This document shows positions 1 through 10,439 of a DNA stretch of 64,000 bases, one piece after another. The translations under genes and the position numbers were made by a program. Numbering within the stretch: the first letter of the stretch is position 1; each line of letters opens with the position of its first letter. This DNA comes from Gracilariopsis chorda (Eukaryota > Rhodophyta > Florideophyceae > Gracilariales > Gracilariaceae): assembly GCA_003194525.1 (NCBI GenBank), contig NBIV01000050.1:186001-250000 (forward strand), given 5' to 3'. A model generated the notes under the pieces. That model saw only the letters and a list, made by a program, of their open reading frames with translations, searched no databases and was not told where the DNA came from.

Positions 1-1
1 A

Positions 2-2956
2 GATGATTATGACCAGCACAATTGCGAAATCGATATCCACAACATTCGATTTCCGAAAAACATGGTTCGTTCGAAGAATGACAAACATCTTCGAGATACT
101 TCGAACAAATTGAGGAAATTCGGACGGCTCTCTTCTCTTAGGTCGATTGCGGTGGCCCTTTTGGGAGATGTGCCAGTGCGTGATGCTATTGATGCAAGTG
201 GGCGTTTGATTGTTTCTGTCGTTTTGGTGGACGGCTTCCATCGGGTGAGTGTTCCACTGGACCTGGAGGAGGAAGGCGCGAGATGGGCACAAATTACTGC
301 TGGTTTGAACGTCACGCTTTGGGAACGGAACGACGGGCGGATAATGACCTTGAATGAGGTATTGTGGCTGGGAAAGACGTTGAATGATTTGAGCTCCAAT
401 GTTCTGGTGATGTCCTTTGCAGATAAGATTCATACTGCTGTTTCGTTTATTCGTAATGGCGTAGAGCAGGACGGGTTTGATCTTTCGAAGCTTAAACCAA
501 GCCAAATCACGGGGGTGTTGTGGAGCAGTGAGACGAAGGGGAAAGAAGGAAGGATACGTCATTTCAATCATCATTTTGCTCTTGCTCTGAAGTTTGCGCG
601 GAATCCCGGTCTGTTAGAGTTCTTCGATGGGGTGTTGCAGGAGACGCCTCAAATTGGGATCACTCATGTGTCTAGTGATATTCTGCTTGGAATGTCAGGG
701 GATAAGTTTCGTTTTACTATCCAATGTCTACAGGCGCATGTTTGAGTGAGGTTAGTGGCCACTGTGAGGATGGGACCGTTTGAGGATTTCCGAAAGTACT
801 TCTTCGACTGTGCTTCTAGAACCTATAACCTTTGCAGTGAGCTGGGGCGTTCTATGAAGGAGAAAAAGAATGTGCAGAAAGTGATGAATACCACGGTTAC
901 GATCGGATATTCTGAACAGACCGTGTCAAAGTATATCATATCTCGTCTGGGAATGTTGTATACGAAAGGGAAACGCAGTTCACTGGAGTCCAGAGTAAGT
1001 AATAAGGTGTGAGAGGTTCGTAGGATGCTTTCCAGCGCTCTGTGGGGCATGCAAGGACAGTATAATACTGCTGCTGCTCACTCTGCAGCCAATGTGGAGG
1101 TGATCGAGTTGCAGGGACTGAATGAGGAAGGTGCCCAGGAGCCTCAGAACGCTGACCAGGAACGTCGACGAACTAAGCGAATCTCTAAAAAACGTAAATT
1201 GGAGGTCCTGGACGAAGATGAAGATGAATAGTCTGTTAATTTTGAACCACCAGTGAAGAGGCAGAGACAATCGAATCGTAAGAGGACTGCACCTGTTTTG
1301 AAGCGACCTGGCTCTGGTATCTCGCAGGAGATGGTCGAGGTGCTGCGAAGTATGGAAAAGAGAGATTTGAAGAGGTGGTTGACAGCACAGGAGATCATTG
1401 TCCTCCAGTCAAGCGAGGATGAAGCTCAGGAATACTTTGTGGATGATGAAGAACACGAGGCAGAGGAGCACCAAACCGCAGGCAGCTTTGAGGATAAAAA
1501 TCCTGACAGGTTTCCAGCTGGCTTAAGTCCGCCAGGAGACTTGGCTATAGGAGCGGACATGTCTTGTTTGGACCTGGTATACTCGTTGCCGAGTGAGTGG
1601 CCTGGAAGCGAGAATGCAGTGAAGCATCCCCATCCATGGATGCAGAGGATAAATCTGAGGAAGCACCATCGAGCGGAGTGCCTATCACCTGATGACTTCT
1701 GAATGGTTCATCATGCTTTGTACTGGACTGTGTCGCGTAACATGCACAAAGAGATGGGTACTACGAAACGTGCGGTGCTGGGGGTGAAGATGCCATCATC
1801 AGGAACTGCATCAAGTGAAGAGGAAGCATTATGGATGGCCGGTTTTGAGAGAGAGCACTTGGCTCGTGTTTACTTTGCGAAGAAGAGAGTGGAGCTGTCG
1901 GATTGAGGGTTTTGTGTGCTGGAGAATCTCGGGACAGATGAAGGCATGGCGAGTGAGGCTTCGAAAAGGGGTCTGAAAATGGACGAAGATGTAATAGGAG
2001 AACTAATGGAGTTCTTCGAACGCGACTTAGTTTCAAAACCGGATCTCACAAACGAAGCGAATCGTGTTTTTTGGAATATGATCATCAATGCAGGAGGTAT
2101 AAAGGAAGTTAAGAATGGTATCAAGGCGGTAGGGCGTTTCATAACAACGAAACGAGGGATTGTGGATAGAATTGAGGAGCTGGAAAACGGTGCGGTTCTT
2201 GTTTGGAAGAGAGCCATGTTAGATGCACAACTCGGTCAGATTGCAGCGGCTCTGGGATTATCTGAAGGTGGAGCGATGTATGCGCCTCACACGGGTGGCC
2301 GTATCCTTTGTACTGGAGAGGATTGTCCGAGGCAGGTGCTCCACACGGATTTCAGGGGTTCGACGGAGAATGATAGGTTGAGGAATGCGAACCCGGGGTA
2401 CTTTGCAATGGCATTGGGACCGGATGCGTTCATGATTTGGGTTTTTGAACGGTCTCATACTCTGACAATGACAAGGGATAACTTGAAAGAGCTTTCGGCT
2501 TCTATGATGGTGCGGAAGTTTAGGGTTTTCCCGTTTTCTGTGTTAATTGGAAGAGGGGATGTATTTCATGCTGGGGCTGGGTACAATGATGCAATAGCGA
2601 AAGTCTATTGCATGCAATACCATATGTACTTTGTACAAGAGGGATATAATCTTCCGGATGCGGTGCATAGGCAGGGCGGTTTCCGCCCTCCCTTTTTTAA
2701 TTATGAACAGGACCGGGGCGATATATCTGAGGCTGGAGGAGGGGAGAAGGAGCGGGGAGATGAAGCTCACTATAGAAATGTAGTTATGCAAGAAGCCGAA
2801 AGGGAGAATCCGTGGGATGAGGATGACGATGAGTATATACTGAAACCAGCGGAAATGAAAACTGATGGAGATTATGAACAGGAGGATGACGATGAGGGTG
2901 AAATGGTTCCTAAGGAAGCAGAGGGTCTGATAGGTGGGGACGATGAAATTGATTGA
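2..2956 (+). pseudogene. Long single-frame gene with in-frame stops, unknown protein
   Basis: One reading frame runs from the left window edge to 2956 without any frame change, but five stop codons (four TGA, one TAG) divide it. The pieces look like genuine coding sequence. The first, to 745, is a mixed hydrophobic/charged globular segment. Pieces around 1025-1702 are rich in K, R, D and E with a basic nuclear-localisation-like stretch (RRRTKRISKKRKL) and acidic runs. The last piece, from 1916, carries an oxygenase-like domain. I do not recognise the whole protein. No start can be fixed because the frame is open upstream of position 62. The plus strand is markedly G-rich and C-poor, unlike the right-arm genes. 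Either this is a gene killed by point changes only, or the stops are tolerated in some way. Introns removing each stop are possible, but I see no convincing donor/acceptor pairs. Confidence 0.55.
1916..2956 (+). CDS. 2-oxoglutarate/Fe(II) oxygenase-like domain with acidic tail
   Basis: This is the longest uninterrupted piece (346 codons) of the frame open from the window edge. It shows the facial-triad spacing of the double-stranded beta-helix oxygenases. HTD lies at about residues 143-145 (H143, D145), and a second histidine at about 218 in DVFHAGAGY. A lysine 11 residues later (K229) could bind the 2-oxoglutarate carboxylate. The C-terminal 80 residues are a low-complexity D/E-rich tail. 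The first codon of the piece is GTG, so this is not a natural start; it is probably the C-terminal domain of the longer broken frame. The family follows from motif spacing only. The substrate (protein, nucleic acid or small molecule) cannot be inferred. A non-enzymatic beta-helix protein is the main alternative. Confidence 0.4.
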   Translation: MLENLGTDEGMASEASKRGLKMDEDVIGELMEFFERDLVSKPDLTNEANRVFWNMIINAGGIKEVKNGIKAVGRFITTKRGIVDRIEELENGAVLVWKRAMLDAQLGQIAAALGLSEGGAMYAPHTGGRILCTGEDCPRQVLHTDFRGSTENDRLRNANPGYFAMALGPDAFMIWVFERSHTLTMTRDNLKELSASMMVRKFRVFPFSVLIGRGDVFHAGAGYNDAIAKVYCMQYHMYFVQEGYNLPDAVHRQGGFRPPFFNYEQDRGDISEAGGGEKERGDEAHYRNVVMQEAERENPWDEDDDEYILKPAEMKTDGDYEQEDDDEGEMVPKEAEGLIGGDDEID

Positions 2957-3601
2957 TAATGATAAGTAAACTAATGGTATAAGTTTTTTAAATCTGATTA
3001 TGGCTGTTGGATCTTTATAGTGAATCTTTATAGTGAATGGGAGAGGTTTACTTCGATGGGGACTACTTTGTATGTGGCTTCGTTCGGATGATGCGTAATA
3101 ATGAAGGGATGATGTATACAAAGCTTTAGCTCTGCTATATTCCATAGAGAGAGGTCGACAAGTATGAGAAGAAACTTGGTGGATGGGTATATTGGAGGGG
3201 AGAATGAAGAAAGGTACAGTGAGCAACTCATATGAAAGACGAATGGTTGAAAAATTGAGTATGGGATTATGTATGAGAATTGAAGGTGATTGTACGGGTG
3301 TGTAGGATCTTGTTGTTATAGCCAAATACCGCAATTGACCACTCTGTTGATATCTAAAGTACTGGTTCTTTTCATACATTATTGTAGTGTGGCGTGCATG
3401 ATGTATGAAGAAGAGTGAAGACGGTAAATGCATTATCGCGTAGAGGTTCAAAATATTGTTTTGTGTGTTAGGAAGGAGAAAGGGTGAGCAAATGAGAAGA
3501 TGATATGCTGTACATTTAAGCGGTGAGAAAGTTGGTTCAAGTGAGGAGGTGACGCATTCATTAACGACTCTTGAACATTCATTCACGACTCTTGAAGATT
3601 C
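2957..3601. other. Spacer between left-edge genes
   Basis: AT-richer sequence without a convincing gene. A minus-strand open frame of 347 codons covers it and the end of the oxygenase-like domain, but its composition is that of an antisense shadow. Confidence 0.5.
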
Positions 3602-4797
3602 ATGTCATTTCAGAACACCCACACGCACCATGGCTACTATTTGCAATTTCCGGTCAGTGACCGGAGGACCCGTATACATGTGGACATCTTTCCAAATGAG
3701 ACGGTGATGAGGTTTGATGAAGTACTTGAAACTCGGTATAACACGGATACGGAGAAGGCTGTTGTGCGAGGGAGGTCGAGGTTGCTGACTGCGGGAGTTT
3801 TGGAGGATGTGACGAAGATATACGAAGTTCTCGACGCTATACCGACACATAATCATATCTTAACGAATGCAAACCTTTTGCACGTGCTGTATGGCAGTAC
3901 GGATTTAAAAGAGTATCTGGAGAGTGCGTCAAACCTTTCTAAAAGCCCTGGACATATGTTCAGCTTTAATGCGTGGTATACATATATGTTTATGTTGTCA
4001 TTAGCCATTGTTGTTCTTTATGGGGTTTTGAAACCAGTTTTGATGCATTATGTGGTGGGTAATGATCGGATGTCTCCGATGATGTTATTTGTGGTGATAT
4101 TGGAGACGGTTTTGCATTTGCTTCTCTTCAATATTGTGTTCTCATTGCATAGGATGTACTTTGGTTCATTGGCCTTTGTACATTTGAGGGGGAGGGAATG
4201 GCTGGGAGGGTTTTCTGTGATTCAAAACATACTACTTGGATTCACAATGGGAGGTCTGGTGCCTTGAATGCTTGTATTTTTGTTACGTATGAATTCTTGG
4301 GAACGCAAATGTCGCTTAGAACGGAACTTAAGACTGGCGCTGTTGCATTGTTCAGTAACGGGTTCATGCTTGGGGCTCTGTCATATGTTGCGGAGCGGCT
4401 GACGATGTACTTTGTGACTGGGGACAGCATTAACAATGAGATAGAGCTTCCATATGTGCAGAGAGGTATTCGTGAGCTTGTTTTGGGTGTGTGCGGGACT
4501 TAATCCGGGGGTTTGAAGAAGGTGGTGGGGATAAAAGATGGTGTGGCTACTATTAGGCTCTTTATTGGAAGGATGTTCCCTGTGGTATTTACGTATTTGA
4601 TATCTACATTTGTGAGGGAACATCTGTTACAGAATGCAAGGGGACTGGGGCCTTTAGTAGAGAATACTATCTTTTCAGTGTTGTTGCTTTTATGTATGGC
4701 TGTGGATATGGACTTAGAGTACAATTTTGAGAGGTATGTGGCGAGTCTAAGAGAGCAACCGAGGCCTTTTGGGTCTTGTTTTCGACCATTCCTTTAG
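3602..4797 (+). pseudogene. Multi-pass membrane protein remnant
   Basis: A soluble N-terminal segment begins at ATG 3602 and holds DRRTRIHVDIFPNETVMRFDEV. Several hydrophobic helices follow at about 3990-4050, 4070-4150 and 4200-4260 (for example YMFMLSLAIVVLYGVL and MMLFVVILETVLHLLLF). The coding sense then moves to the next frame (about 4268-4503; LNACIFVTYEFLG...ALSYVAERLTMYFV), and after one more in-frame stop continues to 4797 with another helix (NTIFSVLLLLCMAVDMDLEY). At least five membrane segments are visible in total. No family is recognised. With one frame change and at least one stop it is probably broken, unless introns have been missed. Like its neighbours it lies on the plus strand in G-rich, C-poor DNA, so the left 5.8 kb may be one decaying unit. 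Confidence 0.45.
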
Positions 4798-5036
4798 ATA
4801 GCATTGTAGTTCTACCTCTAAATACTTAGGAGGACTGAGTTGTACAATGTCGTTCTAGGTAGGCCTTTTCTGATTATTGGTGGGACACATGGTATGGCGG
4901 TGGGGAATGGCGCGAAAACGGGGGATTGAAAAAATGGGGATGGATAAGTAGTTGTAGTGTACTCGCTTGGTGGTAGAGTGTTGGGAACGGGAGCACCGTT
5001 GTGGTGGGGAGTGTAGTAGCCATGTAGAGCGGATCC

Positions 5037-5804
5037 GTGAATGATGAGGAGCTCCTGGCTTTGTTGGATAAAGCGGAGAAGAAAGAGGTCCCCGAGACGC
5101 CTCCGGGGGAGAAGAAGGATGAGGAAGAGGACGGTGATGGTGAAAGGGGCGAGGGAAAGGCAGTTGTTGGGCTTGGGGAGCTTGGGGTTGGGAAGATGAT
5201 GGGAGGGTATGGTGGGGAGGGAGGTGCGGGCGAGAGTGGTCGAGGAGGAGGGGTACGAGGAGGTGGGGGGAGATGAATGGATCAGTTTTACCGCAATGTG
5301 AAGGAAATGTTGAGGAGCGCGGTGGGAGGGCTAAAGGAGCGTTTAGATGCGTTTATTGAGGAGGTTGTCGTGGAGATAGGAGGGATGGTTCTGAGTACGT
5401 CGGAGGAAGGAGTGCCGATGCGTTCTGTGGCTGAGATGCGTAGGAGGGCGAGGGAGGCTGGGGTGTGGGCAAAGCAGCACGCCGATGGGGTTGTGCCGTG
5501 TGTGGGAGAGGAGCTGTGGAGGCTGTGGAAGGAGAATGAAGAGTTGCGAGGACGGGTATTGGTGTTGGAGAAGCGGCTTTTACTGGTGGATAGGGCTGTG
5601 CATCTAGGCCAGGATATGCAGATGAAGATGTATGGAGGTGGAGGGGAAGGTGGGATGGGAGGTGCTGTCGGCATAGGGTCTCCAGTTACTCCTGAAGGTC
5701 AAGGTGTTGTAAGAAGTAGGTTGGAGGAGAAGGATGAAGGGGGACTGGAGGGTAAGAGTCGGTTGAAGAGAAGGCATGGAATGAGGGGAGAGGGTGAGGA
5801 ATGA
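5037..5804 (+). CDS. Glycine-rich / coiled-coil protein in two abutting frames
   Basis: Two frames in the same register meet at a TGA followed directly by ATG. The first (5037-5276) starts MNDEELLALLDKAEKKEVPE and ends in a Gly/Arg-rich stretch. The second (5277-5804, 175 codons) has a heptad-like region around residues 95-125 (EELWRLWKENEELRGRVLVLEKRLL), suggesting a coiled coil, and a basic C-terminus. No family is recognised. It could be one gene split by a stop, or two genes whose stop and start touch. The strand is extremely C-poor, so the open frames owe something to composition, and confidence is limited. Confidence 0.3.
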
Positions 5805-6482
5805 TGGTGATGTTTAGGAGTGTGGTTGAGGCTGTTAGGACTACGGAGATAATTTTGGAAGGGGAGAAGGATAATTGAATCGGTGGTATTAGAATCTGGT
5901 GCGCGGTGCTTCGGGTGTATGAGAACGGAGACAGCTGCCCAGATGAGTTCCTCAGGATGCGTTGGACGTCAAACTAGGGCAATGGGAAGTTTGAATTTCA
6001 AAAGATGGAAGTAAATATGTTAGTTTGGGTTGCGTGCTCGAAATGGCCCTGGCTGCTGCGCGGCCAGTGCCATTTCGAGATCTGTATCTAGCTTTTAGTG
6101 GAGAATGAACTTGCTCCAAACTTGAAACTAGCGATGCGCAGTGCAGGTGGCGGAAGGCTCGCGAAGATATGGAAGTGTGAATTCCGAAATTTTTTTTTTA
6201 CTTGGCAAGTGCCGTAAACTAGCAGAACGTATCATTTTTGTAATATTTTTGAGCTTTTGCCTAACAAACTTGGGATCTAGCACCTCCATCTAGGATTCAG
6301 AGAACACCGACGTACATCCAATCATAAGTGTTTTGGTGTAAGAACGTATTATGTTGCGGATGATTTGGTTCTTAGATCGATTCTGTTGGCGGTTAGGCCT
6401 TTTTGCCCAGACCAATCCTTGATTGGAAATATAAGACTTTCACAGGTTCTCTAAATATGGTTTCACAAGATTCTGGTTGAGT
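5805..6482. other. Non-coding spacer with one strong hairpin
   Basis: No gene is visible. The block contains a near-perfect hairpin (6037-6079) and otherwise AT-rich unremarkable sequence leading into the hAT remnant. Confidence 0.5.
6037..6079. repeat. Near-perfect 43-nt hairpin
   Basis: The left arm CTCGAAATGGC then CTGGC pairs with GCCAG then GCCATTTCGAG, with a single mismatch between the two blocks. The stem is about 16 bp with a short loop. Function is unknown; it could be a folded transcript, a cruciform, or the remains of a small inverted-repeat element. Confidence 0.7.
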
Positions 6483-7959
6483 GCCAAATCGAACCACAGC
6501 TAATTATGAGCAGCACTTCTGACTTTGGCTCAGATGTCAAACGGCTTTGCTCTGTGTTAATGCCGGGCTCCTGGGACTTGTGGTTGCCTCATTTGCTCAA
6601 CTGCACGTTAGTGGAGGCTTTTGGAACTGCAGCAGGATCACAATCATCAAAAAACCCGGCAGTAAGGAGTTGACTCAAGGATGTGAAACGGGTAAAAGAG
6701 CACCTGAATAAAAGTTCCAGTATGAGGTCGGAGTTTGAGGACCTGCAATCTGCTTCTGGTGGCCGCGCTCTCCGCCTGTTGCAGTGTGTTTCACACCGTT
6801 GGCTATCAACCCTTCGTATGATTGAGAGATTTCGAAAGCTTTGGGAAGCCTTGGTCACTCATTACGAGCGAAATGAAGTGAAGGTTTTCCCCTTGGCTGG
6901 CGAGCAAACCTTTTTACTGCAACTTTTTTATCTGATGCTCACAGTATCGGAGATTATTGTGAAGTCTCAGGGTACGTCTTAACCCTCGACTATCCATGCG
7001 TTATTGGCATTGGGCCCTATCAGAACAACTCTTCTTAACGAGGAAACACCGCTCTTCGTATATGACCCATCTTCAGCTAACTATAATGGCAATGCTCGAC
7101 CAACCGTTACTGCTTCCCCAGGTTCGATTTCTAATTTGGTGAAAACCACAAAGCGATTGCTGCGAGAGGCTCTCAGTAAGTGTTTCTTTGACGGCTAGAA
7201 TGGCACCCAACGCTCGCTCATCCTAGAGATGCAAGGGTTTTCCATCCTTCTTACTGAACGCTTCTTTGTTTAAATCACATTCTGTCAGATACAGAAGCAC
7301 AGCATCGTCGTGATGCAGTTCGCGAAGCTGTTTTTGACTTGGCAATATGTCATGCACGCCACGTTACTGAGCCTTGACACCAAACACAGGATATAACAGA
7401 TGCAAATTCTCACAAACCCATTGCATAGCCAGAAATCAACGCTGCCTCAGACCGTTTGTGGAACTTCTCAGAATTTGAGCAGAACAATTCAGCTCTTCAA
7501 CAACCAGTAGTTTCCTTAGAGGATTAGGTAATGGAGAAGACTCAAAGGTACATCGCAGTGGAAAGACTTAGAGCTACAGAACTAAACTCTAAGCGTTTGC
7601 TTATGTGGTGGAGGTCAAGAGAGTGTCGCTATCCATACCTTAGTCAAGTTGTAAAAGCTGTGCTTGGTAGTCCTGCTTCTTCTGCACAAACTGAGCGCGA
7701 CTTCGGAGTTGCTGGATCTCTTTTATCTTCGAAAAGAAATAAGATAGATAGCGCATTTGTTGATATCTCACTGTTTCTCAATTGCAACTCTGAGATAATT
7801 CAGATGTCCATACCTGAAATAACCGCAAAGAATTGGCAAGAGAAGATTCCTGCTCGCATGACTGCTACGGAAGAGCTAACAGAAAACCTATCAAACGACG
7901 CAATGAACCATAACACCGTTGAGGACCTCGCTTTGTTCCCCGAATTTGACTCCTTGTAG
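6483..7959 (+). mobile_element. hAT-family transposase remnant (hAT-1)
   Basis: A degraded cut-and-paste transposase on the plus strand. The middle part (about 6560-6982) includes LLQCVSHRWLSTLRMIERF, matching the hAT core pattern of an R/H-W-S/N-T-L-x-M-I-E-R stretch. The C-terminal dimerisation domain (7531-7959) has WWRS.....YPYLSQVVKAVLG followed by SSAQTERDFGVAG and a KRNKID stretch, the hallmark hAT C-terminal motif. The pieces are in different frames with several stops, and the N-terminal BED finger is not recognisable. I found no convincing terminal inverted repeats or 8-bp duplication around it. It is dead and old. The family call is firm; the boundaries are approximate. Confidence 0.8.
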
Positions 7960-8044
7960 GTTGGTATTTTGCTCTACATTATGCCACGACTGTGATCAGA
8001 TATTGAAACTTCTATAACATGTGCCATGTTACGTGCCTGTAATG

Positions 8045-8127
8045 TAGTAGTGTTACAAAACAATGAACAGTGCGCCTTTGATATCTTAGTAGTGTTACAA
8101 GACAATGAACTGTGCGTCTTAATATCT
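8045..8127. repeat. Two tandem copies of a 41-42-bp unit
   Basis: TAGTAGTGTTACAA is followed by CAATGAAC, GTGCG and ATATCT in both copies (8045-8086 and 8087-8127), with about four differences between them. Confidence 0.8.
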
Positions 8128-9925
8128 CAAAATAAAAGAAAGTTCCAGATAGTGTGCAGGTTTTGAAGTGAAAGTGAGAGCGGAATTCAGGCCTAGAAGG
8201 CAGTGGCAGCGTGGAGAAAGTGAGTTACAAACGTGTATATTTCGCGTTTCCCACTCGACAAAACCGGTCTTCAGATTACCCTTTCTGAAAAAACGCACCA
8301 ATCGAATTCTCACTGTGGGGTCTCGGATGGCGAACAACTCCAAAGCATCGTTCCCATCGTTCACGCTAAGTCAAATGTACAATTACATCCTGAACATAGG
8401 TGGGCCAATGTCCAATTGTCACACTTTGACAGAAAACTTTGCAGTACAAAAGAATACCACTGAGAATGATAGAACAGCCAAAACATGGCCAGCGCTTCTA
8501 ACGGACTCAGTATCCAGTGCGATATTCCGTTCTCAAAACTAAGTTTGCGTATAGTTGCGTACATTGAAATTAATGTCACTCTCTCTGACATTGAGATGGA
8601 ATGTGCTCCTCAATTCCGTTGAACTTACTTATCAAATGATGGACAGTAGCATCAAAGTGCAAACCATTCGACAGTAGCCGCTTCACGAATTGCATGTAAC
8701 AGGAGTCGTGCAGCACATCTTTGTCGGTGAGATGCATAAGTACCTTGACGGGTCAGTGCAGCTGATTACATCATCTGTTACCCTTTTTTAACAATACGTT
8801 CTCCAGTGCTTGAACGAAATCGCAGTAGTGATTGGAGATTTTTGCATTAGAAAAGTCTCGAACTTTTTCAGCTTGAAGCCTCTCAAAGGCCCGTTTCAGT
8901 GCGACGGCACGCTGCAGCAGAGTTAGTGACAAAACCCACGATCAGCGCTATGTACGGGTACCTTTGCGCGTGTTATGTGCCACGTTGACATTAGTTGTCA
9001 CGCGAAAAAACGAAGACGATTTCATGCGTTATAAAAAACGTTTGCGGGTCCACAAGCTCAACAGAAAGTGAGGGCTTTTTGCGCAACCGCAGCACCCGCG
9101 GTGGAAAGCGCATGAAGCTCGTGACGTCCAGCATGAACGGTACGGAGGCAGAGAACATGCAGGACCCAACAGGATAAGGCTGCAGCGTGAAAGGAGGCTG
9201 GAAAGGTTTTGAGTCCAAAGCAGCTCAGTCTGCCTCCGGTGGGTCTTGCTGTGGTGGAAGCTGTCACGCCATTCAATTTCCATTAAATCACCATTTTAAT
9301 TGTAACTGGTTACGGGCCAATGTAATTTGAATGGCAGTCAATTTGACAGGAGTTTGAATGATTGACCATTAAATTGTTTTGAAGCATTCGAATGGTTAAA
9401 GAGACTAACCATTCAACCGCCGTCTTCCATTTGAATGGCTAGGTAAGAGGGCAGTCAAACGAACGAATTCATTCAAAGTACCATTCAGTTTCCCTGAGGA
9501 CAAGTTTGGACGGTCTGGATCCGTATGAAAGTAACATTCGAAGTCATCTTTCATGTAACGATGTGGTAGATTACGTAACTCAGCTGGTCCGTACGGGGAA
9601 AACGTGAGTTCAGCTCATGATTTGAGTCCTCGTGATGTGCTAGGGACGGCAAGTGTTGATGTGCATCGTATGCAGGTTTCGCCTCGTGCACAGCGGCAAA
9701 ATTGTGAGTTTCGCTCTCAAATGGTTGCGTCGCAGACTGTTGGTGGTGGACAGCACTGGAAGCAAACGAGGTAGCGGATGGTTTTGGCGCAAGTGAAGAG
9801 CCATTTTGGTGAGTACCGTAATTGCTTGAAACGGGGCCAAGAGTGTTGAGAAAGGTTGATCACGCATTGAAAATCGGAAGTTTCTCTATCGTTGGATTGA
9901 GAAAGCTATATCTACAAAGTGTAAC
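8128..9925. other. Non-coding region before Copia-1
   Basis: Only short open frames of unremarkable composition are present. The one structured part is the motif cluster at about 9265-9490. Confidence 0.5.
9265..9490. repeat. Cluster of CCATTCAA / TTGAATGG motifs
   Basis: About ten copies or near-copies of an octamer (CCATTCAA, TTGAATGG, CATTCGAATGG) occur in both orientations within 230 bp. Such dense motif clusters are typical of subterminal transposase-binding regions of DNA transposons, so this may be one end of an unrecognised element. No paired end was found. Confidence 0.5.
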
Positions 9926-10303
9926 TGGGAGGATAAATCTCCTCTCACCGTCCTTTTCAGACGGTGAGGAAGAGGGTGATGTAGTGGACCATCTCACCAT
10001 CCTCGGAGATGGTGACAAAGCGTCCTGCCTTCTCACCATCCCCGAGGATGGTGCGATGGCTGCTTACAATTCCGCTTTTTGTGTGCTAGCATGTTAGGAC
10101 TCTAATTACTAAGAAAGACGACTAGTGTCTTTCTCTCTGAGTATAAAAGGAGGGGCAAGAGCTCGGCCTTTGCCTCTCGTCTGTTCCCCAACCCGTTTAT
10201 CATCATCAACTTTACTTCCCTAAGCAAAGGAACCTTCCTTTTTGGGCCGTCTCTAGCGATCACTGCAGGTCTCCCCCTTTTCCTAACGTATTATTTCACG
10301 ACA
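9926..10303 (+). repeat. Copia-1 left LTR with tandem hairpins
   Basis: A 378-bp LTR that begins TGGGAGGATAAATC and ends ACGACA. Its U3 part carries three successive inverted repeats built on one theme: CTCACCGTC with GACGGTGAG, then two CACCATC with GATGGTG pairs (about 9955-10055). A TATA box follows at 10142, about 90 bp downstream. Confidence 0.93.
10142..10148 (+). promoter_or_regulatory. TATA box of Copia-1 left LTR
   Basis: TATAAAA followed by GGAGGGG. The same motif recurs in the right LTR at 16238-16244 in the same surroundings, so it is the likely core promoter of the element. Confidence 0.7.
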
Positions 10304-10439
10304 TTGCGGAATTATCCGTGGATAATCGTCGAATTTTTCCGTTTACAAGTAAGTCATTCGACATTTAAAGAATTGAAAAATTCTGTTGGTACTCATTACG
10401 CGTTGTTAACCAATACGTATAAGACATAATTATTAACCA

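Noticed and set aside
2543-3586. 347-codon minus-strand open frame
   Set aside because: It lies antisense to the end of the oxygenase-like domain in C-poor DNA, where complements of stop codons are rare. Composition is S/I/L/H/Y-rich without a folded pattern, so I take it as a compositional shadow.
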